Shown: positions 6,130 to 13,116 of the stretch, in pieces
Position numbering within the stretch: position 1 is the first letter of the stretch
Layout: each line of letters opens with the position of its first letter
NCBI GenBank assembly: GCA_035640155.1
Contig: DASQWR010000083.1
Location: 1 to 19,899 of the forward strand
Length of the DNA stretch: 19,899 nucleotides
Source of the DNA: JALYQB01 sp035640155
Lineage (GTDB): Bacteria > Actinomycetota > Actinomycetes > Mycobacteriales > Pseudonocardiaceae
Direction: 5' to 3'
Program-made: the position numbers and the translations under genes
The notes under the pieces: generated by a model
The model's input: only the letters and a program-made list of their open reading frames with translations
Databases searched by the model: none
Told to the model about the DNA's origin: nothing

Positions 6130-6995
6130 CCGATCCGCTCGACTCCCTCCGCATGCCGATCACGCCGGTCGACCCCGACCCGGCTTTCACCGCGCAGCTG
6201 CGCGCCCGCCTCGAGCGGGAGGTGCTCCGAACGACAGGAGACGACATGACCGCCACAGTCGATGCCCCCGCCCACACCCTCGGCTGCTACCTCGCCGTGG
6301 ACGATGCCCGCCGGGCGCTCGGCTTCTACGTCGAGGCGTTCGGCGCCCGCCGCCGCGGTGAGCCGTACGTGATGGACGACGGCCGGATCGGCCACGCCGA
6401 GCTCGCCGTCGGCGACTCGGTACTGATGCTCGCCGACGAGTTCCCCGAGATCGACATGCTCAGCCCCCGGACCCGTGGTGGTCCCACCCAGTCGCTGTAC
6501 CTGCGCGTCGCCGACGTGGACGAGACCGTGCGGCGGGCCGTCGACGCAGGCGCACGGTTGGAGCGCGCCCCCGCCGACTACGACTACGGCCGCAACGGCG
6601 TGATCGTGGACCCGTTCGGTCACCGGTGGATGGTCGCCTCGTCCCCGGCCCCGGCCTCCGCTACGCGGCACGGCGAGGTCGCTTACCTCACCTACGCGGT
6701 GCGTGATGGCGAGCGCGCGAAGGCGTTTTACGGGGCGGTGCTGGGTTGGCGGTTCAGCCCGGGCCACGTCGAGCAGGGCTGGCAGATCGAGGGCACGACG
6801 CCGATGTCGGGGATGTGGGGCGGCGCGGACGAGCCGCGCATCCAGCCGATGTTCCACGTCGACGACCTCGACGCCGCGCTGGCCGCCGTGGGCGCCCACG
6901 GCGGCCAGGCGGGCGAGCCCGAGCAGCAGCCCTACGGCCTGTCCGCTGAGTGCACCGACGACCAGGGCGCCCGGTTCTGGCTGCTGCAGTCGTGA
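6126..6995 (+). CDS. tandem VOC/glyoxalase-fold protein with short anti-sigma-like leader
   Basis: The 289-residue protein has about 40 leader residues (MTDPLDSLRMPITPVDPDPAF and a basic helix) followed by two vicinal-oxygen-chelate domains, at about residues 48-175 (GCYLAVDDARRALGFYVEAFGA, then VDPFGHRWMVAS) and 184-289 (VAYLTYAVRDGERAKAFYGAVLG, then DDQGARFWLLQ). ATG 6126 overlaps the sigma stop. A second ATG at 6246 (residue 41) has AGGAG at 6236-6240 and would give the VOC domains alone, so the leader could once have been a separate small gene. VOC proteins isomerise, cleave or sequester metabolites or bleomycin-like drugs; the substrate here is unknown. Confidence 0.88.
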   Translation: MTDPLDSLRMPITPVDPDPAFTAQLRARLEREVLRTTGDDMTATVDAPAHTLGCYLAVDDARRALGFYVEAFGARRRGEPYVMDDGRIGHAELAVGDSVLMLADEFPEIDMLSPRTRGGPTQSLYLRVADVDETVRRAVDAGARLERAPADYDYGRNGVIVDPFGHRWMVASSPAPASATRHGEVAYLTYAVRDGERAKAFYGAVLGWRFSPGHVEQGWQIEGTTPMSGMWGGADEPRIQPMFHVDDLDAALAAVGAHGGQAGEPEQQPYGLSAECTDDQGARFWLLQS

Positions 6996-7026
6996 CGCTC
7001 CTCGGCTCCGCCCCGCGGGGAGCGGT

Positions 7027-7083
7027 CTGCACCGGAGCAGGTCCCCCGCCCCGTCATGGCCTGCGGCGCCTGCTCCGGTGCAG
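7027..7083. terminator. bidirectional terminator hairpin between convergent genes
   Basis: CTGCACCGGAGCAGG (7027-7041) and CCTGCTCCGGTGCAG (7069-7083) form a perfect 15-bp inverted repeat around a 27-base loop. It sits between the VOC stop (6995) and the convergent SHOCT gene, whose last codons and stop (7054) fall inside it. There is no U-tract, as is common in actinobacteria, so it would work as a hairpin in either direction. Confidence 0.65.
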
Positions 7084-7341
7084 CACGGCGAGCCGCTCGG
7101 TGTACTCCTGCTCCGTGATGTCCCCGCGGGCGAACCGCTCCGCGAGCGCCGACCGCGCCACGCGGGTGTCCCCGGATCCCCGCCGCCACAGCAGCACGAC
7201 GACGGTGGCGATCACCGCCAGCCACACCAGAGTCCATGCGATCGGGATCAGGGGCCACAACCCCGGCCCCCCGCCGTGGTTCCAGCCCGGGCCCCACCCG
7301 GGGCCATCAGCCAGCAGCACCGTGCCCAGTGTCGTCGTCAT
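7054..7341 (-). CDS. SHOCT domain membrane protein
   Basis: From ATG 7341, with GGGAGG a little upstream, the product has 95 residues. A Gly/Trp-rich N-terminus (GWGPGWNHGGGPGLWP) leads into one membrane helix (PIAWTLVWLAVIATVVVLLW, about residues 32-51), a short basic linker, and a C-terminal SHOCT motif (ALAERFARGDITEQEYTERL). SHOCT segments are short oligomerisation or interaction modules at the ends of many membrane proteins of unknown role. The last codons form one arm of the terminator hairpin at 7027-7083. Confidence 0.88.
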   Translation of the reverse strand: MTTTLGTVLLADGPGWGPGWNHGGGPGLWPLIPIAWTLVWLAVIATVVVLLWRRGSGDTRVARSALAERFARGDITEQEYTERLAVLHRSRRRRP

Positions 7342-7473
7342 CCTCGGTTCCTCCCGTCGATCCCTGCTACGTCGGGATCGACATTGCCGCCTCGGAACCA
7401 CACAGGTCGTCCCCCGCTCGACGGCATCGCGGCTACCGCACCGGTCGTAGCCGACCTACACGCAGGCAGCAGG

Positions 7474-8121
7474 TCAGGAGTGGCGCATCCACGCCCTGCG
7501 GCGATCCTCGTGGGTGCGGAACTGGGCCATGTCCGCGACCCGCTTGGCTTGCTCGGGGGTGGCGGCGTGCTGTGCCACAGCTCGTTCCGCAGCGGCCATC
7601 TCCTGGTCGGCGGCGATCTCGTCGACGGTACGGATGTACGAAGCTTCGAGATCGCTCGCGGTGGGCCCGACGCCGTGGCGCGCAACCCGGTATGGGTTGT
7701 CCTCGGGCAACCCCGCGCTGATGCGGCCGTAGGCACCGAGCAACAGCAGCAGCAAGCCCGCGGCGATGGAGAAGAACACGTTCGGCAACCGGAAGGCCAG
7801 CAGGTTGTAATCGGTGTGGAGCACCGCGAGGTTCGCGAACGCCGAGATCAGGAACAACACTCCGACCACGATCATCACCGTGGACGCCAGCCGCCCGCCG
7901 CGCGCCGCCGCGAGCACCAGCACGACCGCGGTCACAACGGAGATCGTCGAGAGCAGCCCGTTGCTGGACAGTCCGAGCACCGGGTCGCCCTCGGTGGAGA
8001 AGAACTCGAGCCGGTCGACGAACCCCAGCACGCCGAAGACCAACAGCCCGAGCCCGAGTAGGCCGGCCCCTATCCGGTGCACGAGATTGAGCCGAGTGGC
8101 TGTGCTTACCCGTCGTGTCAC
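7474..8121 (-). CDS. DUF4383 family membrane protein
   Basis: The 215-residue protein has four predicted membrane helices in its first 140 residues: LVHRIGAGLLGLGLLVFGVL, STISVVTAVVLVLAAA, TVMIVVGVLFLISAFANLAVL and VFFSIAAGLLLLLLGAYG. The spacing and the H-R-I-G-A and N-L-A-V-L-H-T-D-Y-N-L motifs fit the DUF4383 family. A soluble C-terminal tail of about 70 residues (ASYIRTVDEIAADQEMAAA to RAWMRHS) is an addition to the basic family fold. GTG 8121 was taken as start; GTG 8124 one codon earlier is also possible, and neither has a strong ribosome binding site. It is divergent from the SDR gene. Confidence 0.85.
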   Translation of the reverse strand: MTRRVSTATRLNLVHRIGAGLLGLGLLVFGVLGFVDRLEFFSTEGDPVLGLSSNGLLSTISVVTAVVLVLAAARGGRLASTVMIVVGVLFLISAFANLAVLHTDYNLLAFRLPNVFFSIAAGLLLLLLGAYGRISAGLPEDNPYRVARHGVGPTASDLEASYIRTVDEIAADQEMAAAERAVAQHAATPEQAKRVADMAQFRTHEDRRRAWMRHS

Positions 8122-8244
8122 CACACCCCAGGATCGCTCTCCGCCACCTTGACCACAATGGGTGTGGAGCGTTGCGATCCAGAAGTACACGGACGGTACT
8201 CCGGCAGGTCGTCCGCGCTGCGGCCGGGGTAGTGATGGTTCAGA

Positions 8245-9726
8245 GTGACAGGCGTGCGGTTTCTGGTGACCGGCGCTACGGGTTATGTCGGTGGGCGGTT
8301 GGTACCTCGGTTGCTGGCCGGGGGGCATGCCGTGCGCTGCCTTGCCCGCAGTCCAGCCAAGCTGCGCGACGTGCCGTGGGCGGGGCGGGTGGAGGTCGTG
8401 CGCGGTGATGTCCTGGACTCCGAAGGTCTGCACCGGGCGATGCAGGGTGTGGACGTCGTCTACTACCTGGTGCACTCGCTGACCGAGGCGGGGTTCGCCG
8501 CGCTCGACCGGCGCGCTGCGCTGCTGACCGCGGAGGCGGCCCGGGACGCCGGAGTGGGCCGAATCGTCTATCTCGGCGGGCTGCACCCCGACGGTGACGG
8601 AAGAGTGCTGTCCGATCATCTGGGTTCCCGGGCCGAGGTGGGCGAGATCTTCTTGCGGAGCGGGGTGCCGACCGCGGTGCTGCAGGCCGCGGTGGTGATC
8701 GGCTCCGGGTCGGCGAGTTTCGAGATGTTGCGCCACCTGACCGAGCGGCTGCCCGTGATGGTGACGCCGCGCTGGGTGCGCACCCGGGTGCAGCCGATCG
8801 CGATCCGTGACGTGCTGCACTACCTGGTAGCAGTGGCGTCACTGCGACCGGAGGTCAACCGCAGCTTCGACATCGGCGGCCCGGACGTGCTGACCTACGA
8901 GCAGATGATGCAGCGCTACGCCACCGTGCGCGGGTTGCCGCGACCGCGGTTGCTGCCGGTCGGGCTGCTGTCACCCCGCCTGAGCTCGCACTGGATCAAC
9001 ATCGTCACCCCGGTTCCCAAGGCGATCGGAGCGCCGTTGATCGAGTCACTGGCGCACGAGGCGGTCTGCCGCGAGAACGACATCGTCGACTTCGTTCCTG
9101 CGCCCGAGGGTGGCCTCACCGGCTACGAGACGGCGGTGAGCCTGGCGCTGGACAGGATCCGCCGCGGCGACGTGGAGACACACTGGTCGGCGGCGTCCGT
9201 GCCCGACAGCCCGTCCGACACGCTGCCCACCGACCCGGGCTGGGCGGGCGGCTCCTGGTACATCGATCATCGATCGCAACAGACCCCGGCGACACCGGAC
9301 CGGCTGTGGCGCGTCGTGCAGGGCATCGGCGGGCGTAACGGGTGGTACTCGTCGCCGCTCGCGTGGGCCGCTCGAGGTTGGGCCGACCGGCTCCTCGGCG
9401 GGGTGGGTCTCGACCGCGGACGGCGGCATCCGCAGGAGCTTCGGGTGGGCGATGCGCTGGACTGGTGGCGGGTGGAGGAGCTGTGCGACGATCCGCCGAA
9501 CCGGGTCTTGCGGCTGCGGGCTGAGATGAAGCTGCCCGGGTACGCCTGGCTCGAGTTGCGCGTCCAGCCCGGTTCGGACGGCGGCTCGCGGTACCAGCAA
9601 CGTGCGGTGTTCATCCCGCGCGGGTTGGCGGGGCACCTGTACTGGTGGGCGGTCGCCCCGTTCCACGGCGCCGTGTTCGGCGGCATGGCCCGCAACATCA
9701 CCCGCACGGCCGAGGTCGGTTCCTGA
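8245..9726 (+). CDS. NAD(P)-binding SDR/NmrA-like protein with DUF2867 domain
   Basis: The 493-residue protein starts with a Rossmann fold of the atypical SDR/NmrA type: FLVTGATGYVGGRLVPRLL at residues 6-24 holds the G-x-x-G-x-x-G motif, and GDVLDSEGLHRAMQGVDVVYYLVHSL follows. The SDR part runs to about residue 300. From about residue 330 comes a DUF2867 domain (GGSWYIDHRSQQTPATPDRLW, then WWRVEELCDDPPNRVLRLRAEMKLPGYAWLEL, and HLYWWAVAPFHGAVFGGMARNI). This two-domain layout and length are standard for the family; the substrate is unknown. GTG 8245 or GTG 8254 could be the start. It converges on bioD, with 17 bases between the stops. Confidence 0.9.
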   Translation: MTGVRFLVTGATGYVGGRLVPRLLAGGHAVRCLARSPAKLRDVPWAGRVEVVRGDVLDSEGLHRAMQGVDVVYYLVHSLTEAGFAALDRRAALLTAEAARDAGVGRIVYLGGLHPDGDGRVLSDHLGSRAEVGEIFLRSGVPTAVLQAAVVIGSGSASFEMLRHLTERLPVMVTPRWVRTRVQPIAIRDVLHYLVAVASLRPEVNRSFDIGGPDVLTYEQMMQRYATVRGLPRPRLLPVGLLSPRLSSHWINIVTPVPKAIGAPLIESLAHEAVCRENDIVDFVPAPEGGLTGYETAVSLALDRIRRGDVETHWSAASVPDSPSDTLPTDPGWAGGSWYIDHRSQQTPATPDRLWRVVQGIGGRNGWYSSPLAWAARGWADRLLGGVGLDRGRRHPQELRVGDALDWWRVEELCDDPPNRVLRLRAEMKLPGYAWLELRVQPGSDGGSRYQQRAVFIPRGLAGHLYWWAVAPFHGAVFGGMARNITRTAEVGS

Positions 9727-9741
9727 TGCCGTGAGACGGCA
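9727..9741. terminator. short hairpin between convergent stops
   Basis: TGCCGT-GAG-ACGGCA is a six-bp stem with a three-base loop and fills the gap between the SDR stop (9726) and the bioD stop (9744). Position and symmetry suggest a bidirectional terminator. The stem is short and no U-tract follows, so the call is tentative. Confidence 0.4.
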
Positions 9742-9743
9742 GG

Positions 9744-10553
9744 TCACCGAAGATGGAGCAACTCATGCCAGGTGCTCCCGGGAGCAGCTCTCTCAGGACC
9801 GACGTCCATCGTCGACCGGAACCCATCCCACACTCCGCCGAGTTCGAGGGCGAGACCACGGCGAGCCAGTGCCAGGAACGCTGCTGGGGTGAGGGTCCCG
9901 GCGCCGTCGGGCAGTGCTCCCACCAGCGGCACGCCGGTGACCGTGGGCAGGTCGAGGAGATTGCATCGAGCGGCGAGATCCGGCACGGTCGGCCACGCCC
10001 CGAGCACGATCCCGGCGCAACGCAGGCCCCGTAAGCGCAGCGCCTCGATGGTGAGCGCGGTGTGATTGAGGGTGCCCAGCCCGGCGGCGGCCACCACGAG
10101 TACCGGAGCATCGAGGAGGCCGGCGACGTCGGCGAGGGTGCCTCCAGCTGGGTCGAGGCGCACCAGCAGCCCGCCAGAGCCCTCCACCAGCACGAGGTCG
10201 TGCTCGGCGGCGAGCCGGCGTGCGGCGGAAACCACGTCGGCGGGTGCCACCGGGACCGCCCCGGCTCGGCGGGCCGCGGTGTCCGGGGCCAGCGGGTCGG
10301 GGTAGCGGGCCAGCTCCCGCAGCGTCACCCGATCCCCCACGAGCCGCGCGACGTCGTCGAGGTCACCCCGCTCCCCCGGCCCGACCCCGGTCTGCGCTGG
10401 CTTGAGCACTGCCACCCGGCAGCCCGCCGCCACGGCCAGTGCGGCGATTGCGGCTGTCACCACGGTCTTGCCCACACCGGTCCCGGTACCCGTGACGACG
10501 AGTACCGCGCCCGTGGGGTCCACGCCGGGGGCGGCCGCGCCCGCGGCACTCAT
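9744..10553 (-). CDS. bioD: dethiobiotin synthase
   Basis: The 269-residue product catalyses the ATP- and CO2-dependent ring closure of 7,8-diaminopelargonate to dethiobiotin. It has the P-loop VTGTGTGVGKT at residues 20-30 with K29, the KPAQTG substrate loop, and VLVEGSGGLLVRL with the conserved E-G-x-G-G motif. ATG 10553 overlaps the bioF stop in ATGA, which fixes this start over the longer open frame (to 10709) that is antisense-like padding inside bioF. Normal family length is 220-240, so the C-terminus (after LEALRLRGL..., with VWDGFRSTMDV) is a little long. It is the last gene of the minus-strand biotin operon. Confidence 0.95.
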   Translation of the reverse strand: MSAAGAAAPGVDPTGAVLVVTGTGTGVGKTVVTAAIAALAVAAGCRVAVLKPAQTGVGPGERGDLDDVARLVGDRVTLRELARYPDPLAPDTAARRAGAVPVAPADVVSAARRLAAEHDLVLVEGSGGLLVRLDPAGGTLADVAGLLDAPVLVVAAAGLGTLNHTALTIEALRLRGLRCAGIVLGAWPTVPDLAARCNLLDLPTVTGVPLVGALPDGAGTLTPAAFLALARRGLALELGGVWDGFRSTMDVGPERAAPGSTWHELLHLR

Positions 10554-11686
10554 CCGCGGTCCCCGGCGAGGACCGCCGTGAGCACGTCTGCGACCCGCGC
10601 GAGATCGTCGCCGCTCAGCCCAGCGTGCGCGGTGAGACGCAGCCGGCTGGTGCCTTCGGGAACCGACGGCGGGCGGAAGCAGCCCACCAGCACCCCGCGG
10701 GCCAGGCACTCAGCGGCAGCGTCGACCGCACGCTGCGTCGCACCGAGGATCACCGAGGTCACCGCGGAGCTCGGCTCGCGAACACCCGCAGCGGTGGCGA
10801 TCGCGGCGGCCGCGGCAAGCACCCGTTCGGGTAGCGCGGGCTCGACGTTCAGCACCCGCAGCGCGGCGAGCGCGGCACCGGCGGCCGCAGGCGCCAGGGC
10901 GGTATCGAAGATGAACGGGCGAGCCACATTCACCAGGTGCTCCACCACCGCCGGGGTGGCCAACACCACCCCGCCCTGGCTGCCCAGTGACTTGGACAGC
11001 GTCGCAGTCAGCACCAGCTCCGGCGCACCCGACAGCCCCAGCTCCGCGGCCAGCCCCCGCCCACCCGCACCCCGCACACCCAGCCCGTGCGCCTCGTCCG
11101 CGAGCAGCGTCGCCCTGCGTGCCCGGCACACCGCGAGCAGCGCGCTCAGCGGCGCGAGCTCACCGTCCGCACTGCCCACCGAGTCGGTCACCACCATGGC
11201 GCGGGACTCGGCCCGCGCGGCGAGTGCGGCGTCCACGGCGCCCACGTCGTGCGAGGGCACCACCACCACCCGCGCCCGCGACAGCCGGCAGGCGTCCACG
11301 AGTGACGCGTGGCTCCCGGCGTCGGACACGACGAGGGAACCGGGGCCGGACAGCGCGGTCACCGCGCCGAGGTTCGCCGTGTACCCGGAGGAGAAGACCA
11401 ACGCGGCCCCGGTACCGCAGAACGCAGCCAGCTCGGCCTCCAACTCGGCGTGCAGCTCGGTGGACCCGGTCACCAGCCGAGACCCGGTCGCTCCGGCACC
11501 CCAGATGCGCACCGCGTCGACCGCGCCCTGGATCACCCGCGGGTCGCGGGCCAGCCCGAGGTAGTCGTTGGAGGCGAGATCGATCACCGTCTCCACGGCG
11601 GCGCGCGGCCGCAACTCGCGCCGCAGCCCGGAGGCGGCGCGCTCGGCCTCGCGCTCGGCGAGCCAGCTCAGCGGATCGTGCGGCAC
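10550..11686 (-). CDS. bioF: 8-amino-7-oxononanoate synthase
   Basis: The 378-residue PLP enzyme condenses pimeloyl thioester with L-alanine to 8-amino-7-oxononanoate, the first step of biotin ring assembly. Visible motifs are SNDYLGLARDP (39-49), GATGSRLVTGSTELHAELE (65-83), SHASLVDACR with the ring-stacking His near residue 126, DEAHGLGVRG with D197 and H200, and TLSKSLGSQGG with the Schiff-base Lys K232. It is complete. It starts with GTG at 11686 with no strong ribosome binding site, 49 bases after the MFS stop, and overlaps bioD by four bases. bioA and bioB are absent from the window, so the last steps must be encoded elsewhere. Confidence 0.96.
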   Translation of the reverse strand: MPHDPLSWLAEREAERAASGLRRELRPRAAVETVIDLASNDYLGLARDPRVIQGAVDAVRIWGAGATGSRLVTGSTELHAELEAELAAFCGTGAALVFSSGYTANLGAVTALSGPGSLVVSDAGSHASLVDACRLSRARVVVVPSHDVGAVDAALAARAESRAMVVTDSVGSADGELAPLSALLAVCRARRATLLADEAHGLGVRGAGGRGLAAELGLSGAPELVLTATLSKSLGSQGGVVLATPAVVEHLVNVARPFIFDTALAPAAAGAALAALRVLNVEPALPERVLAAAAAIATAAGVREPSSAVTSVILGATQRAVDAAAECLARGVLVGCFRPPSVPEGTSRLRLTAHAGLSGDDLARVADVLTAVLAGDRG

Positions 11687-11735
11687 ACCGCGGCAGGTTA
11701 GCCGTCACCACCCGCAGAAGGCCGGGTGGAGCGAG

Positions 11736-12953
11736 CTAGAACACCCGCACGGCACCCGGTCCGGGCAGCGACGCTTGAATCCGGCCCGGGGAGCGACGCT
11801 CGCACCGCGTGCCAAGCCAGCGGGGCAGCGCGGCGGTGACCACCAGCCAGACCCCGGCCACCAGGACCACCCCGCCGGCCGCCCAGGCGGCATAGAGTAC
11901 GAAGCACGCGACCTCGGTGGCCATCCCGGCCACCGAGGTGACCGTGGCGCGGGACCGCCCGGCGATCCGCTCCTGCAGCCGGGCATCGGCGACGACCAGC
12001 ACCAGCCGGTACAGCCCGTAGAACACCGCGACCCCGGCCAGACCTATCGGATGATGCGTCAGCCCGGCCGCACCGAGCGCCAGGACCGCGATCCCGAACG
12101 CGAGGGCGAGGGAGCAGGGGCGCAACCGGTTCGCCGTTCCGGCCAGGGCCGCGCCCACCGCTCCGGCCAGCGCGATTCCCAGCATCGCGGAGGGGACGAG
12201 GCCGGTGGGAACATCCTGATCCTGGGCGAGCAGCGGGAAGTACTCCTCGAGGGCGTCCAGGCCGCCCAACACCGCCACGGCGAGCACCGCTGCGCGCACA
12301 CCCGGGCGGGCAGCGACCTCGACGAGCCCGGCACGCATGGTGGCCACGTAACCGGGCTCGATGTCGTCCTGGTCAGGAGGCTCGCGGGGCGGCTCCGGCA
12401 GCCGCGACGCGAGCGCCGCGGCAGCGAGGCAGACGCCGATGCTCACCCAGCCCGCCAACTCGTAGCCACCCAGGGAGAACAGCAGGGTGGCGGCCACCGC
12501 GGCAGGCAACTGGGCGACCAGGCCGGCGCCGGTGACCCAGCCCTGCACGCGCGCGTAGTGCTCCTGCGCGGCCACGGCGACGAGCCCGTCGTAGAGCAGT
12601 GCCTCCTGCGCACCGGACATCAAGGCACCGCCGAGCCCCCACAGCACGAAACCGGCCGCGAACGCGGGGAAGCCGGGCAACACGATCCACAGCAGGTACC
12701 CGGCGGCCTGCAACACACCCGCCGCGACCAGCGCGCCGCGCCGGGAGAAGCGGTCGGCCACGGCCCCGGAGGGAACCTCGGCAAGGATACCCACCGTCGA
12801 CCAGATCGCGAACAGCGCGGTGATCTCGGCGCCGGACAGGCCGGTGTCGGAGAAGAGCAGCGCGTACAGCGGGTAGAGGGGAACGACCTCGGCGAGCAGC
12901 GCCCATCCGACGACCAGCCGGGTGAGCGGGCGAGCCTCGTGCGGGACGGAACG
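11736..12953 (-). CDS. MFS transporter of the biotin operon, start disrupted
   Basis: The frame encodes about 400 residues of a 12-helix major facilitator. The first helix is LVVGWALLAEVVPLYPLYAL, followed by the typical loop ILAEVPSGAVADRFSRRGAL with the G-x-x-x-D-R-x-x-R-R motif A. The coordinates give the open frame down to TGA 12954-12956. Within it there is no ATG, GTG or TTG until GTG 12794, which would cut off helix 1. In the same frame ATG 12968 reads M-R-F-G then TGA then R-S-V-P-H-E, so a nonsense or frameshift mutation, or a sequencing error, is likely. It precedes bioF by 49 bases behind a BirA-like site, so transport of biotin or a precursor is plausible but not shown. Confidence 0.75.
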   Translation of the reverse strand, partial: RSVPHEARPLTRLVVGWALLAEVVPLYPLYALLFSDTGLSGAEITALFAIWSTVGILAEVPSGAVADRFSRRGALVAAGVLQAAGYLLWIVLPGFPAFAAGFVLWGLGGALMSGAQEALLYDGLVAVAAQEHYARVQGWVTGAGLVAQLPAAVAATLLFSLGGYELAGWVSIGVCLAAAALASRLPEPPREPPDQDDIEPGYVATMRAGLVEVAARPGVRAAVLAVAVLGGLDALEEYFPLLAQDQDVPTGLVPSAMLGIALAGAVGAALAGTANRLRPCSLALAFGIAVLALGAAGLTHHPIGLAGVAVFYGLYRLVLVVADARLQERIAGRSRATVTSVAGMATEVACFVLYAAWAAGGVVLVAGVWLVVTAALPRWLGTRCERRSPGRIQASLPGPGAVRVF

Positions 12954-12975
12954 TCAACCAAAGCGCATGGCAGTG

Positions 12976-13007
12976 AGGTTAACCCATCGAGCCCGTCCGG
13001 TTAACAA
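12976..13007 (-). promoter_or_regulatory. candidate BirA-type biotin operator
   Basis: On the minus strand the site reads TTGTTAACC-N14-GGTTAACCT. The known BirA operator pattern is TTGTTAACC or TTGTAAACC, a spacer of about 14-16, then the inverted half. The proximal half here is perfect and the other matches seven of nine positions. It lies just upstream of the MFS-bioF-bioD group, and TAACCT within the inner half could serve as a -10 element seven bases before ATG 12968. Binding by a BirA with a DNA-binding domain is inferred; many actinobacterial BirA proteins lack that domain. Confidence 0.6.
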
Positions 13008-13116
13008 GAATTGTCCGTGACGCAACGGTTGGCGGCCGAGCGGCACCCAAGGCCGCAGCGGTACCGTCGCGGGGTCTGAGCGGACGCGGACCAATCAGCA
13101 GACTGCGGGAGGACTC

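Noticed and set aside
6703..8061. A 452-codon plus-strand open frame running through the VOC, SHOCT and DUF4383 region
   Set aside because: It crosses a terminator and two opposite-strand genes with clear families, and its translation is Pro/Arg/Gln-rich shadow.
8148..8176. TTGACC followed 17 bases later by TTGCGA as a promoter for the SDR gene
   Set aside because: The -35 is good but the -10 match is poor, so it was not listed.
10062..11564. A 500-codon plus-strand open frame
   Set aside because: It is antisense to bioD and bioF, is rich in Ser, Ala, Arg and Thr from GC-rich shadow codons, and shows no domain.
11568..13004. A 478-codon plus-strand open frame
   Set aside because: Antisense to the MFS gene with Gly/Arg/Gln/His-rich low-complexity translation; the minus strand has clear membrane helices.
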